Part shown: piece after piece, positions 20,368 to 31,020 of the stretch
Position numbering within the stretch: the stretch's first letter is position 1
Layout of the letters: each line of letters starts with the position of its first letter
DNA from: Neoarius graeffei
Taxonomy: Eukaryota > Chordata > Actinopteri > Siluriformes > Ariidae
DNA: 64,000 nucleotides
Direction of reading: 5' to 3'
Assembly (NCBI RefSeq): GCF_027579695.1
Contig: NC_083569.1
Span: forward strand, 70,797,649-70,861,648
Made by a program: the position numbers and the translations under genes
The notes under the pieces: generated by a model
Database searches by the model: none
The model's input: the letters and a program-made list of their open reading frames with translations, nothing else
What the model was told of the DNA's origin: nothing

Positions 20368-21550
20368 GCTGACACTTGCACGACTTTTGGCCACGATTTT
20401 GTCGTGGCAAGTCGTGCCATTTTGGGGCACGAACTGGGAGGCTCCCGCACTGTTCACGACTAGTTCACGCATAGTTCATGACGAGTTCACGAATGCTTGC
20501 CCGTCCACATTCACGAACTGGCACGACGAGTTCACACGTAGTTTGCGCATAGTTTACGCACTTCCCGCATTGGCACGACGAGTTTGCGCAATTCGGACGG
20601 TGTCGTGCCGACTTGGGCACGCCTGTGTCATGCACAACCTCATCCTCATCAGATACCCACACGCAATTTCAGAAGTGGACCGCGAAGATCCGGACACACA
20701 TGATCTGATCCCTGGTGGATGGAGGACTGACCGACACCTGCAGGGGCTGCTGCCTCTAACCGGCCATCATACCCAGAAGGATGCAAAGGATCAGCGAGAC
20801 TACCTGTCACATTACTACATGTCCCCTGCTGGTGCTGTCCCTTGGCAAGAAAGAATGGTAGTAGCTTCATGAGCTGCATCCACAGTTGTTCCATTTTTGA
20901 AATAAAAGAAACGAAACTCCCCCCCCCCCCCCCAAAAAAAAAAAGTCATGAAGGAATAGAAAATAAAAGACATTAAAGAAAAAAGCAAGAAAAAAAATTG
21001 CGAATGGCAAGAAGTGTCCGGGAAGCCCTATATATACCCCCGCACCGACGCGAGCGCCACTGTAGTCGTGAACTGCTCGTGAACTGCTCGTGCCATGCGC
21101 AAACTGTTCGTGAAGTGCGTAAACTAGTCGTGAACTGCTTGTGCCATCAATGCGTGACCGTGTCAGTGGGAAGGCATGGCCACGCTGCGACGCGCACCAG
21201 TTCGTGAACATGTCGTGAACTACTCATGAACTCGATGTGAGCTGTTCGTGAACTATTCGTGGCAGTTCGTGACAGTCGTGGCATGGCGCGCACTTCCATG
21301 CACTGGCACGCATCCTCCCGCATCGTCCCGACAAGTTCACGACGAGCTCACGAACAGTTTGCGCATAGTTCACGACCCGGTCGCGAAATTTTGTCGTGAC
21401 CAAAATTTTGAACATTTCAAAATTCTCATCCCGACATGGCACGCAGTCACGACGGGTTTACGCACACTTCACGCCAGTTTACGACTAGTTTGCGCACTGG
21501 CACGACTCGAGTCGTGCCAGTGTGTGCCACGGAATCGTGCAAGTGTCAGC
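20368..21550. mobile_element. Harbinger-type element with long TTCACGA-motif arms
   Basis: Perfect inverted ends GCTGACACTTGCACGA on both sides, flanked by CTAG (20364-20367 and 21551-21554). The exact 3- or 4-bp duplication is masked because CTAG is palindromic. Arms of about 250 bp (left) and 490 bp (right) are built of repeated TTCACGA / TCGTGAA, GGCACGACTAG and similar motifs in inverted orientation. The centre keeps a transposase 3' exon (20618-20872) and a downstream AATAAA (20899). Length 1183 bp; non-autonomous. Confidence 0.85.
20618..20872 (+). pseudogene. PIF/Harbinger transposase C-terminal fragment
   Basis: The frame reads ACVMHNLILIRYPHAISEVD, then HDLIPGGWR, LQGLLPLTG, AKDQRDYLSHYY and SPAGAVPWQERM before TGA at 20870-20872. 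The C-V-M-H-N-L-I motif and the ...R.YL..YY..PAGAVPWQ tail match the C-terminal part of the DDE_Tnp_4 (HARBI1-like) family of fish Harbinger elements. The catalytic DDE residues lie upstream and are missing. It is open for 84 codons with no stop. Function is lost unless it serves as part of a spliced transcript. Confidence 0.68.
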
Positions 21551-21554
21551 CTAG

Positions 21555-22035
21555 CCTATGTCGTCTGCTGCCATTTTGTTTTGTTCCGGATTCTCAGTGG
21601 ATAAATTATTACCCGTAGTGCACCAAACACCTAGTGGGCAACCAGTAGAGACTGCTTTTACATGAAGCACCACGTGGATGAATTGTTTGTTCGCAGTGAA
21701 CTTTGGAGTATAAATAAAAATGTTCTCGAAGAACACCTAAAGCTTTTGTATTTTTGTGTTTTCAGATCGGTAGGTCTTTGCTAGGTCGTGTACTGTATGA
21801 GCCACTTAGTTTGGAGCACTCAATTCAGATCATCATCCCATGGAATGTTTGTCTGATGAGCAGGATAGTGGGATTGCCTTCAGGTCAGATACTTGTGATA
21901 ATATCTTGAAATTGGCCAAAAAAAAAAAGTTGGCCTGGAAAACTGCTTTCCTGATGCTGTATGTTGAAAAGGACGATCATTTTTCAAGGGAATTGTAATT
22001 CAAGGCCTAAGAACGGTCATCATGTACCAGGCAGC
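21555..22035. other. No gene seen
   Basis: Plain sequence with no recognised family. Confidence 0.3.
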
Positions 22036-22141
22036 TGATGTGCGTGCCCTGTGATGGACCGGCATGGTGAATTCTCCAGCTTTTCACTGAGTGTTGGTGG
22101 GATCAGATCCACCTGCTCAGGATTGAAGCGGTTACTGAAGA
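22036..22141 (+). repeat. Old SINE, 3' part only
   Basis: GTGCCCTGTGATGGACCGGC, GAATTCTCCAGC and GGATTGAAGCGGTTACTGAAG follow the order of the type 1 SINE tail. 5' truncated and strongly mutated. Confidence 0.6.
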
Positions 22142-22783
22142 CCAACCAAGTTGAATGAACTGATTTTCCATGTGAAAGTTTTTTTGTAGCCTTTCCCCCC
22201 CGTAGTCTCCGGTGTGTAGTAAAGTTCGCTGTTTACGTTGAGCGTCTGTGGAGCTGTGATGAAAAACGGCGCTGACTCCACAGCCTTTACGGATCGCGCT
22301 GTCTTACGCTGTCCGAGGGAATTTGCAGGAAGTATTTAGGTTTGTGATTAACTGTGAGAGACAACATGAGGCTTTTCCTCCATGGAGTGGAGCGAGCATG
22401 AGTCAGAAGAGGGGTGTGAGGGAGAAAGTGACTGATGTAAGAGGAGTGAGTGGGTGAAAAAGTCATGCTTCCTCCAGAAGAGACGTTATTGAAGAAACAG
22501 CGGAAGAGTTGTGTCAGGGACGGTGGGAGAGCAAGAAAGAATGATAGAAAACTAAAGACAGGAAATGTGCTTTAGTGGAATTGTTCCTTTTCATATTGCA
22601 GGAGGTGAACTGTAGGAAATATGTATCATCATCTGTAGCATACGTGTGCATACTGTCGACTAGAATTTTGACACGCGTCCCTGAACTTCTGCTCTTGTGC
22701 TCATGTGGTTCTGTCCATTTCTATTTGTGTATAAACCTCATCGTTATTTCCATATTGCCTTTAATTAAAAGCTGTGTTTGTGT
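22142..22783. other. Unique-looking, balanced-composition sequence
   Basis: No repeat landmark. The part 22200-22560 is less AT-rich than its surroundings and contains AP-1-like ATGAGTCAG (22398). It could be regulatory sequence, but there is no direct support. Confidence 0.3.
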
Positions 22784-22787
22784 TTAA

Positions 22788-23906
22788 AGGGAAACGGAGG
22801 GCAATATATAGAGTAAATATAACAATAAAACACACATTAACGAACCTTATTCAAGACTTACAAAAGTTTTTTGTTCTAAGGTTGGAAAGTTATAGTGTTT
22901 TGAAAGTAGCTCGAGCAAACTATTTCCGCAGTTTGAACAGCCCGCCATGATATTAATTTTATCCAATCAGAATGCACGTTCATTTTCTCTGCGTAACACT
23001 CATGACGTATGTATGTGCCCAGTTGTGTTGGCTCATTGAGGTTGGGAATAGCACGTGTGAAATACCTGTTTCTGCCTCTTGCGACGATTTCGCAAGTCCA
23101 CGGGTGGCGCCTATCTCATTGCAGCAAATAAATTCTGCTGGACTCGTGAGCAACTCCACGTTACATTTTCCGCACGAGCACCACGCCATGTCACCTGCAC
23201 GCAGACGCTCTGCCCCACGCTCGCCATGCCCATGGTCAGCATCAGTCTCATCCTCGCCGTCATCCGAGCTTTCTTCTCTTATTTCATCACCGGAGTCGAG
23301 AGTACCTCTCCTAGGGGGGAGCGACCTGACAGCAGGAGGCGTGAACTACCTGTCAAATTGGGCGGGACGTTCACGCCTCCGTAGCGTAACATCAGCTGAT
23401 AAGGCACGTCACCACTCGACATCTGGCGACTGTTTTGAAGAAGGCGGAAGATTCTCGCCGAAACTGTCAACAAGGTAACATCTTAAAAAATCCTTGTCTT
23501 AAGAAACGAACTTAAAATAGCTTTAATAGTTAGACATAATGAACTTCCACTACATAGTACCTCTCCTAGGTTCAAACTGGTACCCTTCTAAGCCATAGCC
23601 TGCTTGCAGTGTGTCTTGCGGGATCTCTTCGTATGATTCGGCAGAGCTGTCGCTTTCACTTGATGCGCCCGACGCCATGATTACACGCTTCTCTCCTCTA
23701 TTTCGGAGAGTTCCGCTAGTGCAGTGGGTAGCGCTGACGTCACGGTCTTTTAAAAATGGCGACTCTTGTGCGGTTTAGCGTATAAAGTATTATATTTACA
23801 ATTACCAAGATATTTCATTGTTTTCTAGTATATAAATTTGATAGAATACTTAAGAATACGTTACTTTGTCATATCAGCAACTGTATATATTATATTCGCT
23901 ACCCCT
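22788..23906. mobile_element. TTAA-flanked DNA element (Kolobok/piggyBac-type) with gene remnants
   Basis: Ends AGGGAAACGGAGGGCAATAT (left) and, reversed, AGGGGTAGCGAATATAATAT (right), each next to TTAA (22784-22787 and 23907-23910). TTAA targets are used by Kolobok and piggyBac elements. It carries a minus-strand two-exon-like remnant. Confidence 0.7.
23066..23678 (-). pseudogene. Two-exon cysteine-rich relic, P2X7-intracellular-domain-like
   Basis: Exon-like piece 1 starts at ATG 23678 and reads MASGASSESDSSAESYEEIP, then GYGLEGYQFEP near 23570. Piece 2 (about 23310 to 23066) reads an acidic stretch followed by WCSCGKCNVEL and EFICCNEI, ending at a GT donor (ACAG|GTATTT). The Y-Q-F/Y-E-P motif followed by C-x-C-G-x-C and E-x-x-C-C-x-E resembles the intracellular ballast domain of P2X7 receptors, which is found in many multi-copy fish proteins. 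Exon boundaries are uncertain because AGGAGAGGTACT occurs at both proposed junctions. The element ends enclose it, so it is probably transposon cargo. Confidence 0.5.
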
Positions 23907-23910
23907 TTAA

Positions 23911-24189
23911 TTATCCACACTGAAGAAACAGACCCACAGAAAGCACGACCTTTATGTTTCACGTTCACGATGCTATTTTGAGGGGATTTTAATCCAGTTA
24001 TTCCACATAGCCCGGTGTTGTACGTGTTCAGCCTCGGCGTGTAGGAAACCCGATGGCGTGACGGAGACCCGCTCCGTGTTTTGCGTGAGCCGGTCTTGTT
24101 TGGGTGTGCATGTGACTGTGTGTACATTTCTCTCCATATAACTTCCTGATCTAGATTACATCCAGAGCCAAACCGTTTCCCTCGGTCTT
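23911..24189. other. No gene seen
   Basis: Nothing recognised beyond short CpG-containing sequence at 24020-24110. Confidence 0.3.
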
Positions 24190-24380
24190 CCTGTGTCTCT
24201 CTTTCTCAGCAGCTTTATCTCTCTCCATGTTTCATCGTGTCTCTCCCTGTATTTGTCTGTCTGTCTCCTCATGGCTCTCTATCTTGTGTGTGTCTCTCAT
24301 TGTCTCTCTTTCTCTGACTCCCTTTTATCATTCTTTTACTTGTTTTTCTCCTCGTATCTCTCTCTTCTCATGGCTGTCAC

Positions 24381-24443
<63 letters not shown>

Positions 24444-24659
24444 CTCTCTTCTTGCATCTCTTTCTTTCCCTTTATCTCTCTTACACTGTCTCACTTTCCC
24501 TGGATTTCTTTTTTTTCCCTCCCATTTCTGTCTCTCATGTCTTCAGAGACATGCGGTTAGATTAACATGGGGCCGGCTTTGGGCTGAAGTGCCCTTGAGC
24601 AAGGCCCCTAACCCCCAACTGCTCCCTGGGCACTGTAGCATAGTTGCCCACTGCTCTGG

Positions 24660-24732
<73 letters not shown>

Positions 24733-25650
24733 CTGCTTCAAATGGATTAAATGCAGAGGATGAATTTCACTGTGCTTGAGTGTGCATGTGACAAAGACTT
24801 CTCTGTAGCTGTTTTTCTCCATGTGTCTCTCACCTGTCCGTCACTCCCTTTATCACTTACCCTCCCTTGTATCTCTTTCTGCATGGCTCTCTCTCATATC
24901 CCTCTCTTCCTGTGTCTCTCTTCTTGTATCTCTTTCTTTCCTCATGTGTCTCTCCCTTTTATCTCTCTTACCCTGTGCCTCACTCTCCCAGGATCTCTTT
25001 TTTTTTTCCGTCCCATTTCTGTCTCTCCCTGTGTCGCTCTGTAGCACTTTCTTTCCCTGTGTGTCTCCCTTCCTGTCTCTCACTCTCTCTGTTCTTATCT
25101 TTTTCTTCCCTTCATTATCTCTCCTGTCTCTCACTCCATCGCTTTCTCTCCTCTGCATGACTCTCTCTCATCCCTCTCGTCCTGTGTCTCTCTTCTTGTA
25201 TCTCTTTCTTTCCTCATGTCTCTCCCTTTATCTCTCTTACCCTGTGCTTCACTTTCCCAGGATCTCTCTCTTTCCCCCATCCCATTTCTCTCTCCCTGTG
25301 TCTCTCTGTAGCACTTTCTTTCCCTGTGTGTCTCCCTTCCTGTCTCTCTCTCTCTGTTCCTGTCTTTTTCTTCCCTTCATCATCTCTCCTGTCTCTCACT
25401 CCCTCTATCACTTTTTCTCTCCCCTGTATCTCTTTCTGCATGACTCTCTCATCCCTCTCTTCTTGTATCTCTTTCTTTCCTCATGTGTCTCTCCCTGTAT
25501 CTCTCTTACCCTGTGCCTCACTCACCTGAGATTTTTTTTTTAAACCCGTCCCATTTCTGTCTTTCCCTGTGTCTCTCTGTAGCGCTTTCTTTCCTTGTGT
25601 GTCTCCCTTCCTCTCTCTCTGTCTCTCTCTCTCCCCCTCCCTCTCTGGCT
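24190..25650. repeat. Polypyrimidine tract with ~275-bp tandem units
   Basis: Nearly all C/T on the plus strand, interrupted only by the SINE fragment at 24538-24815. Three units share CTTGTATCTCTTTCTTTCCTC and CTCTTACCCTGTGC, starting at about 24902, 25175 and 25455 (spacing 273 and 280 bp). A pure CT run lies at 24381-24438. Long Ser/Leu-rich frames across it are composition artefacts. Confidence 0.88.
24538..24815 (+). repeat. SINE type 2, 5' truncated, with expanded (TG)n
   Basis: Begins within the shared body (TCTTCAGAGACATGCGGTTAG) and continues with the type 2 tail (GGGCTGAAGTGCCCTTGAGC, TTGCCCACTGCTCTGGGTAT). The short TG stretch seen in other copies is here a ~64-bp microsatellite (24664-24727). 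Then CACTGCTTCAAATGGATTAA and the 3' end. Confidence 0.85.
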
Positions 25651-25699
25651 TCAGTGTTTGTGTATGTAAAGGTCATGGCAGTGTCCAGTTACTTATGAG

Positions 25700-25977
25700 T
25701 CCTATCTAAGAATGTGTCTGTGTAATTTATTATCGAGGGATTATTTTGATAATGTGATACGGCTAGTGATAAACTAAAATATCGCTGTACGGTTTCTCAC
25801 ACTGGTTTGAAAAAAAGAAAGAAAGATGGCCTGGGTTATGTTCTCCACAGTTTACACTTATATGGTCCTGTGACTGGACCTCATCCACAGAAATGGGAGA
25901 TTCTGGGGAATATTTAATGATGCGTCAGATTGTATTGCCCGTAGCAGCTTTTGCTGATAGTAGTGTAGCGGAGGACA

Positions 25978-26041
<64 letters not shown>

Positions 26042-26142
26042 TAAAGAGCTGTAGTTTTTGCATGCTTGAAATAACTTTGTGTTTCAAAAATTTTATCTCA
26101 ATCTTGCTTTCTTAACATGTGTAAGTACCTGCTCTGACTTGC

Positions 26143-26173
<31 letters not shown>

Positions 26174-27005
26174 TGGGGTGATGTGCTAGGATTGATGTGC
26201 CCGGTAGTAGATTCCTGCTGGTGCTTCGGCTTTATTCACACAGCAGGGAATATTCATGTCCTCAATCCACATTGCAGCTAATAAGTGTTCAAATCCGATT
26301 TCAGTCCCATCTGTTCACGTTTCTCAGGCACAGGCGGCAGATCAGGCAAAAGTGAGCTATCATAAAGATGGATCATGTTTTAAACAAAATGTTTTTCGGT
26401 ACAGACAACAGCAATAAAACTCCTCATGGCTCATAACGGGAGAATTTTTAATGCAGTGACAGATGATCAGTGCTTTTACTGTTTCATGAACACAGAGCTG
26501 CTTTAACGGGACAATGTAGGACACCCAGAAACCGCTCTCAACTGGCCAACATCATGCCATCGAAAGGCAGCATGGAGCTAAATAAATATGATTTAAAGGA
26601 AATATCTCACAAATAAATAAATGGAGCTAAAAGTTGGTCTTTATGTCTGTCCTTATAAAAGCTGCGTGTTGAATTTGTTCTTAACGATATAACCACTAAA
26701 GTGATGAAAACAGACGGGGTTATTTTTTGTCATGGAGGCTGCCATGACTCCATCGTGCATGATGTCATTTTCCGTGAGCACAGCGGAGGTGTACAAGTGC
26801 ATGCTGTCCGAGACTATAGTATAATATTATGCGCTAGCGTGACTTCTCGGTCAATTTGTTTGCATTTTTTCCACAAAAATGATGCCAATTTAGTATTAGG
26901 AAAGGAATCAAACTAAAGTAGTGGCTAGTTTATTGCCTGTTTTATTTAAAATATATATATTTACCTGCTTATCTTGCATCCATTTGATGCGTGACACGGC
27001 GGTGT
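25700..27005. other. No gene seen; CA and TG microsatellites
   Basis: A (CA)n run of about 58 bp at 25979-26036 and a (TG)n run at 26143-26170. The rest has no recognised repeat or exon. The last ~60 bp may be part of the interrupted THAP exon described at 30401-30720. Confidence 0.6.
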
Positions 27006-27104
27006 GCTGTTGGCAGAGGTGGACCAAGTACCCAACTTCATTACTTTAGTGAAAGTACAGATCCCACTGGTCAAATGTTACTCTGATACAAGTGAAAGTT
27101 CATC

Positions 27105-27476
27105 TCATCTCATTATCTGTAGCCGCTTTATCCTGTTCTACAGGGTCGCAGGCAAGCTGGAGCCTATCCCAGCTGACTATGGGCGAAAGGCGGGGTACAC
27201 CCTGGACAAGTCGCCAGGTCATCACAGGGCTGACACATAGACACAGACAACCATTTACACCCACATTCACACCTACGCTCAATTTAGAGTCACCAGTTAA
27301 CCTAACCTGCATGTCTTTGGACTGTGGGGGAAACCGGAGCACCCGGAGGAAACCCACGCGGACACGGGGAGAACATGCAAACTCCGCACAGAAAGGCCCT
27401 CGCCGGCCACGGGTCTCGAACCCGGACCTTCTTGCTGTGAGGTGACAGCGCTAACCACTACACCACCGTGCCGCCC
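27105..27476 (-). repeat. tRNA-derived SINE, type 1 (copy 1 of 3 in the hAT)
   Basis: Full-length minus-strand copy. Diagnostic bases: TATCTGTAGCCGC, CTGACTATGGGCG, ACCATTTACACCC, GGAGGAAACCC, CACGGGTCTCG, GAGGTGACAGCG. Confidence 0.95.
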
Positions 27477-28924
27477 CTACTGAAGTACTTGCTTTTAAAA
27501 ATACTTGAGTATTAAAAGTACATTTTCTGTCAACACATTGTTGTATTATTGCCACAACGCTTATAATACCTAATGCCTTTGAAGCAACTGACTGGATTTA
27601 CTGACTAGCTTGTAGAACCTGTAGAATAAACACCTGGTTGAACGTTACAAAATCAAACACAACTGAATTGACAAAAAAGAGCCACTGTTACTTTAATTTA
27701 AATTTTTTTTTATTGTAACACTCCTACCCACCCCCAAAAAGCACCATGGTCGTGTTCATACGTGTGTGTATGTTAATCATGAAGACAGTGGAATAGCTGT
27801 AAATGCAGCTTGCTCAGAAAATCTCATCTCTCATCTCATTATCTCTAGCCGCTTTATCCTTCTACAGGGTCGCAGGCAAGCTGGAGCCTATCCCAGCTGA
27901 CTACGGGCGAAAGGCGGGGTACACCCTGGACAAGTCGCCAGGTCATCACAGGGCTGACACATAGACACAGACAACCATTCACACTCACATTCACACCTAC
28001 GCTCAATTTAGAGTCACCAGTTAACCTAACCTGCATGTCTTTGGACTGTGGGGGAAACCGGAGCACCCGGAGGAAACCCACGCGGACACGGGGAGAACAT
28101 GCAAACTCCGCACAGAAAGGCCCTCGCCGGCCACGGGTCTCGAACCCGGACCTTCTTGCTGTGAGGTGACAGCGCTAACCACTACACCACCGTGCCGCCC
28201 CTACTGAAGTACTTGCTTTTAAAAATACTTGAGTATTAAAAGTACATTTTCTGTCAACACATTGTTGTATTATTGCCACAACGCTTATAATACCTAATGC
28301 CTTTGAAGCAACTGACTGGATTTACTGACTAGCTTGTAGAACCTGTAGAATAAACACCTGGTTGAACGTTACAAAATCAAACACAACTGAATTGACAAAA
28401 AAGAGCCACTGTTACTTTAATTTAAATTTTTTTTTATTGTAACACTCCTACCCACCCCCAAAAAGCACCATGGTCGTGTTCATACGTGTGTGTATGTTAA
28501 TCATGAAGACAGTGGAATAGCTGTAAATGCAGCTTGCTCAGAAAATCTCATCTCTCATCTCATTATCTCTAGCCGCTTTATCCTTCTACAGGGTCGCAGG
28601 CAAGCTGGAGCCTATCCCAGCTGACTACGGGCGAAAGGCGGGGTACACCCTGGACAAGTCGCCAGGTCATCACAGGGCTGACACATAGACACAGACAACC
28701 ATTCACACTCACATTCACACCTACGCTCAATTTAGAGTCACCAGTTAACCTAACCTGCATGTCTTTGGACTGTGGGGGAAACCGGAGCACCCGGATGAAA
28801 CCCACGCGGACACGGGGAGAACATGCAAACTCCACACAGAAAGGCCCTCGCCGGCCACGGGGCTCGAACCCGGACCTTCTTGCTGTGAGGCGACAGCTCT
28901 AACCACTACACCACCGTGCCGCCT
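27477..28924. repeat. 724-bp tandem duplication, two copies
   Basis: The ~350-bp non-SINE segment starting CTACTGAAGTACTTGCTTTT at 27477 is repeated without visible differences at 28201. Each is followed by a SINE. The period is exactly 724 bp. The middle SINE is a recombinant of the outer two. Confidence 0.95.
27824..28200 (-). repeat. tRNA-derived SINE, type 1, recombinant middle copy
   Basis: The left half carries copy 3 markers (ATCCTTCTACAGGG, CTACGGGCG, ACCATTCACACTC). The right half carries copy 1 markers (GGAGGAAACCC, CTCCGCACAG, CACGGGTCTCG, GAGGTGACAGCG). The switch lies between about 27982 and 28073. Confidence 0.93.
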
Positions 28925-28926
28925 CC
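28547..28926 (-). repeat. tRNA-derived SINE, type 1 (copy 3)
   Basis: Full-length copy with a 12-bp duplication TGCTCAGAAAAT at 28535-28546 and 28927-28938. Diagnostic bases: ATCCTTCTACAGG, GGATGAAACCC, CTCCACACAG, CACGGGGCTCG, GAGGCGACAGCTC. Confidence 0.95.
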
Positions 28927-28938
28927 TGCTCAGAAAAT

Positions 28939-29697
28939 AATTATGCTAAAGCATATTTCTGAAAGCACTTCAGATAAGTTAATGTTATTCATGTTAGCGT
29001 AACTCCATTTTTACATGCTAACTAACAGTGTCCAAGTTAACTAGCTATGTGTAAACGTTAGCCGTGGACAAGGCGACGGCAACTTGGCGGGCAAATCCAT
29101 AGAAAGTCATTTGACTAACCAGACTGCATAGCTATTGCAATGTTATCACTAGCTGTAAACGCACAGACAACTTCACTGCAAGCTTTCTCTTGGAATAAAA
29201 CATTTATATACCTCAATGCGCTTCCGCAGGTCGGATGGCGAGTTTCTGTAGGCCGTGATGTGGTTCGTTTTCGGCAAAGATTCAAAACAAAATGAATCTT
29301 TAATCCTTTCAGAAAACTGAAACATGGGTTCTAGGTAAAGCCATGGGTGCGCGTGTTCTCCAGAAGAACCGCCTCCTTCCATTCTGCCATAAACTGATCG
29401 AGTTCAAATAATGCTGCGGAGAAATAATTTAACTTGATTTTATCCAGTCTATGGACGTGACGTGACCCTAGTGATTACTGATAGACTGTCTCAGTGCCAC
29501 CTGCTAAAAAAACAATCATGTTTTCGAGAAGAAAAGAAAAACTATCCACTTTCAAAGCTGCTCCATAGTAACAAGTAACGAGGACCTTGATAGAAATGTA
29601 GTGGAGTAAAAAGTACGATATTTGTCTTCCAAATGTAGTGAAGTTATAAGTTTAAAAAAAAATACTCAGGTAAAGTACAGATACTCAAAATGTGTAC
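28939..29697. other. Interior of the composite hAT, no gene seen
   Basis: No transposase frame. Ends with a second run of AAGT/GTAC-rich hAT subterminal sequence (29580-29697). Confidence 0.45.
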
Positions 29698-29701
29698 TTA
29701 A

Positions 29702-30345
29702 AGTGCCATTCCACCATTGGATGTATTCTTTGGCATAAAATACAATATATTTTATGACAACATGACTAGACAGAGAAATCTTTTAGCTTCAAAATGATAT
29801 ATCAAACATAATTTTTTGACAACGACAAGTATATTAATTTTGCGACCAAAGTCACCTACCCTTTTAATTTCCGCGCGGTAGTGAAACGTGATGTCATCGG
29901 TAGGTTCCCCTTCTTGTGTACCACGTGTCAGTCTATTTTTAGACCAGGAAACCCCCAAAGTGAGAGAGTCATTTCTCCTCGTATATGGGGGCCAAAAAAA
30001 TTGCGAAAAATTTTGAGTTAATCTTTCAGTTAGCTAGATTTATTGGTATTAGCTAGATTTATTGGTATTATTTTTATCACGTTCTATCCGCCATTGCTGA
30101 TAATCTGTGCCACGTCACACGTCACGTGGTACACAAGAAGGGGAACCTGCCGATGACATCACGCGCGGAAATTAAAAGGGTAGGTGACTTTGGTCGCAAA
30201 ATTAATATACTTGTCGTCAAAAAATGATGTTTGATATATCATTTTGAAGCTAAAAGATTTCTCTATCTAGTGATACCATTTATATATGTTGTCAAAATAT
30301 ATTGTATTTTATGCCAAAGAATACATCCAATGGTGGAATGGCACT
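29702..30345. mobile_element. TTAA-flanked palindromic MITE, ~240-bp arms
   Basis: Begins AGTGCCATTCCACCATTGGA and ends with its reverse complement. The arms (29702-29945 and about 30108-30345) pair nearly perfectly, including AATTAAAAGGGTAGGTGACT and GATGTCATCGGTAGGTTCCC. Flanked by TTAA at 29698-29701 and 30346-30349. The host sequence GTAC-TTAA-GTAC is restored when it is removed. The central spacer of about 160 bp holds a GCTAGATTTATTGGTATTA duplication at about 30030-30070. Confidence 0.9.
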
Positions 30346-30400
30346 TTAAGTACAATACTCAAGTAAATGTACTTCGTTCCTGTCCACCTCTAGCTGTTGG

Positions 30401-30720
30401 TGTTTTGTGGTGAAACAAAGTCAGGATGGCGTCTGGCTTCGGTTGTTGTTTCTACCTCGTGTGTCGCTTCTTCCCAGTGATTTTTTTTTTTTTTTTTTAC
30501 CCCCTCATACAAGTCCTCCACAAAACAATCTTCTGTAAAATGCTCACTGCACAATGTGCTGCTTTTTCCAGGAGTAAAGTTTTCTCGCTTTACTTGATGA
30601 AGCCACTCGGCCAAACGTCTCGGATCCAGGATGGAATGAAGAAGGCGTGCGGAATCCTACATCACGCAGCGCCACCCTCATTTTTGTCTCCTAATACATG
30701 CATGTATCTGGTTAATCCAG
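30401..30720 (-). pseudogene. THAP-domain C-terminal half, interrupted by hAT
   Basis: The minus-strand frame reads WLHQVKRENFTPGKSSTLCSEHFTEDCF: the second THAP ligand pair is C and H in LCSEHF, preceded by the RxNFTP motif typical of the domain. It continues through KKKKKNHWEEATHEVETTTEA to DFVSPQNTNS, where the 27014-30392 hAT begins. Beyond the hAT, at about 27005-26957, the same frame can continue for about 14 codons to a possible GT donor (AGCAG|GTAAAT). The N-terminal half with the first Cys pair is not readable upstream and seems frame-shifted. A decayed THAP gene or transposon exon. Confidence 0.6.
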
Positions 30721-31020
30721 TATGGCCGCACCCGGGGAAATGGCCCAACAGACTGATGTTACAATTTTAACATGTTTTTAAAGCTAAAGTCCGCTTAATC
30801 TTTTTCACATAGAACATCTTGAATTAATGTATAATGGTGACATTTCATCACCCCGTAATTTCAAAATTTCCTGGTTAATTGCTTGAATAACCTTGATTTT
30901 ACAACACTTCCTGTGCAGTACATTGTGTTGAACCTGCTGTAAATCAGCCGCAATGTGAATAAAATGTCAGCGAATTAGACAAGGCTAATAGCACTGATGA
31001 AAAGAGGTGATGGACTCTAA

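Larger units (their letters stand above)
27014..30392. mobile_element. hAT-type element, 3.4 kb composite
   Basis: Ends CAGAGGTGGACC (left) and, reversed, TAGAGGTGGACA (right), with a perfect 8-bp duplication GCTGTTGG at 27006-27013 and 30393-30400, diagnostic of hAT. The subterminal AAGTAC/ACTTAAGTA-type repeats (CATTACTTTAGTGAAAGTAC; CTCAAGTAAATGTACTTCG) match a common fish hAT MITE family. The interior has been enlarged by three SINEs, a tandem duplication, and a TTAA palindrome. No transposase. Confidence 0.9.

Noticed and set aside
20315..20640. N-terminal part of the 185-codon frame ending in the transposase tail
   Set aside because: These residues translate the inverted end and motif arm of the element, not protein; only the part from about 20618 is kept.
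22972..23478. 168-codon frame on plus strand
   Set aside because: It is antisense to the Cys-rich exon, which has recognisable motifs on the minus strand.
24821..25543. 240-codon Ser/Leu-rich open frame
   Set aside because: It lies wholly in the polypyrimidine repeat; CT-rich DNA has no stops in several frames and no protein motif is present.
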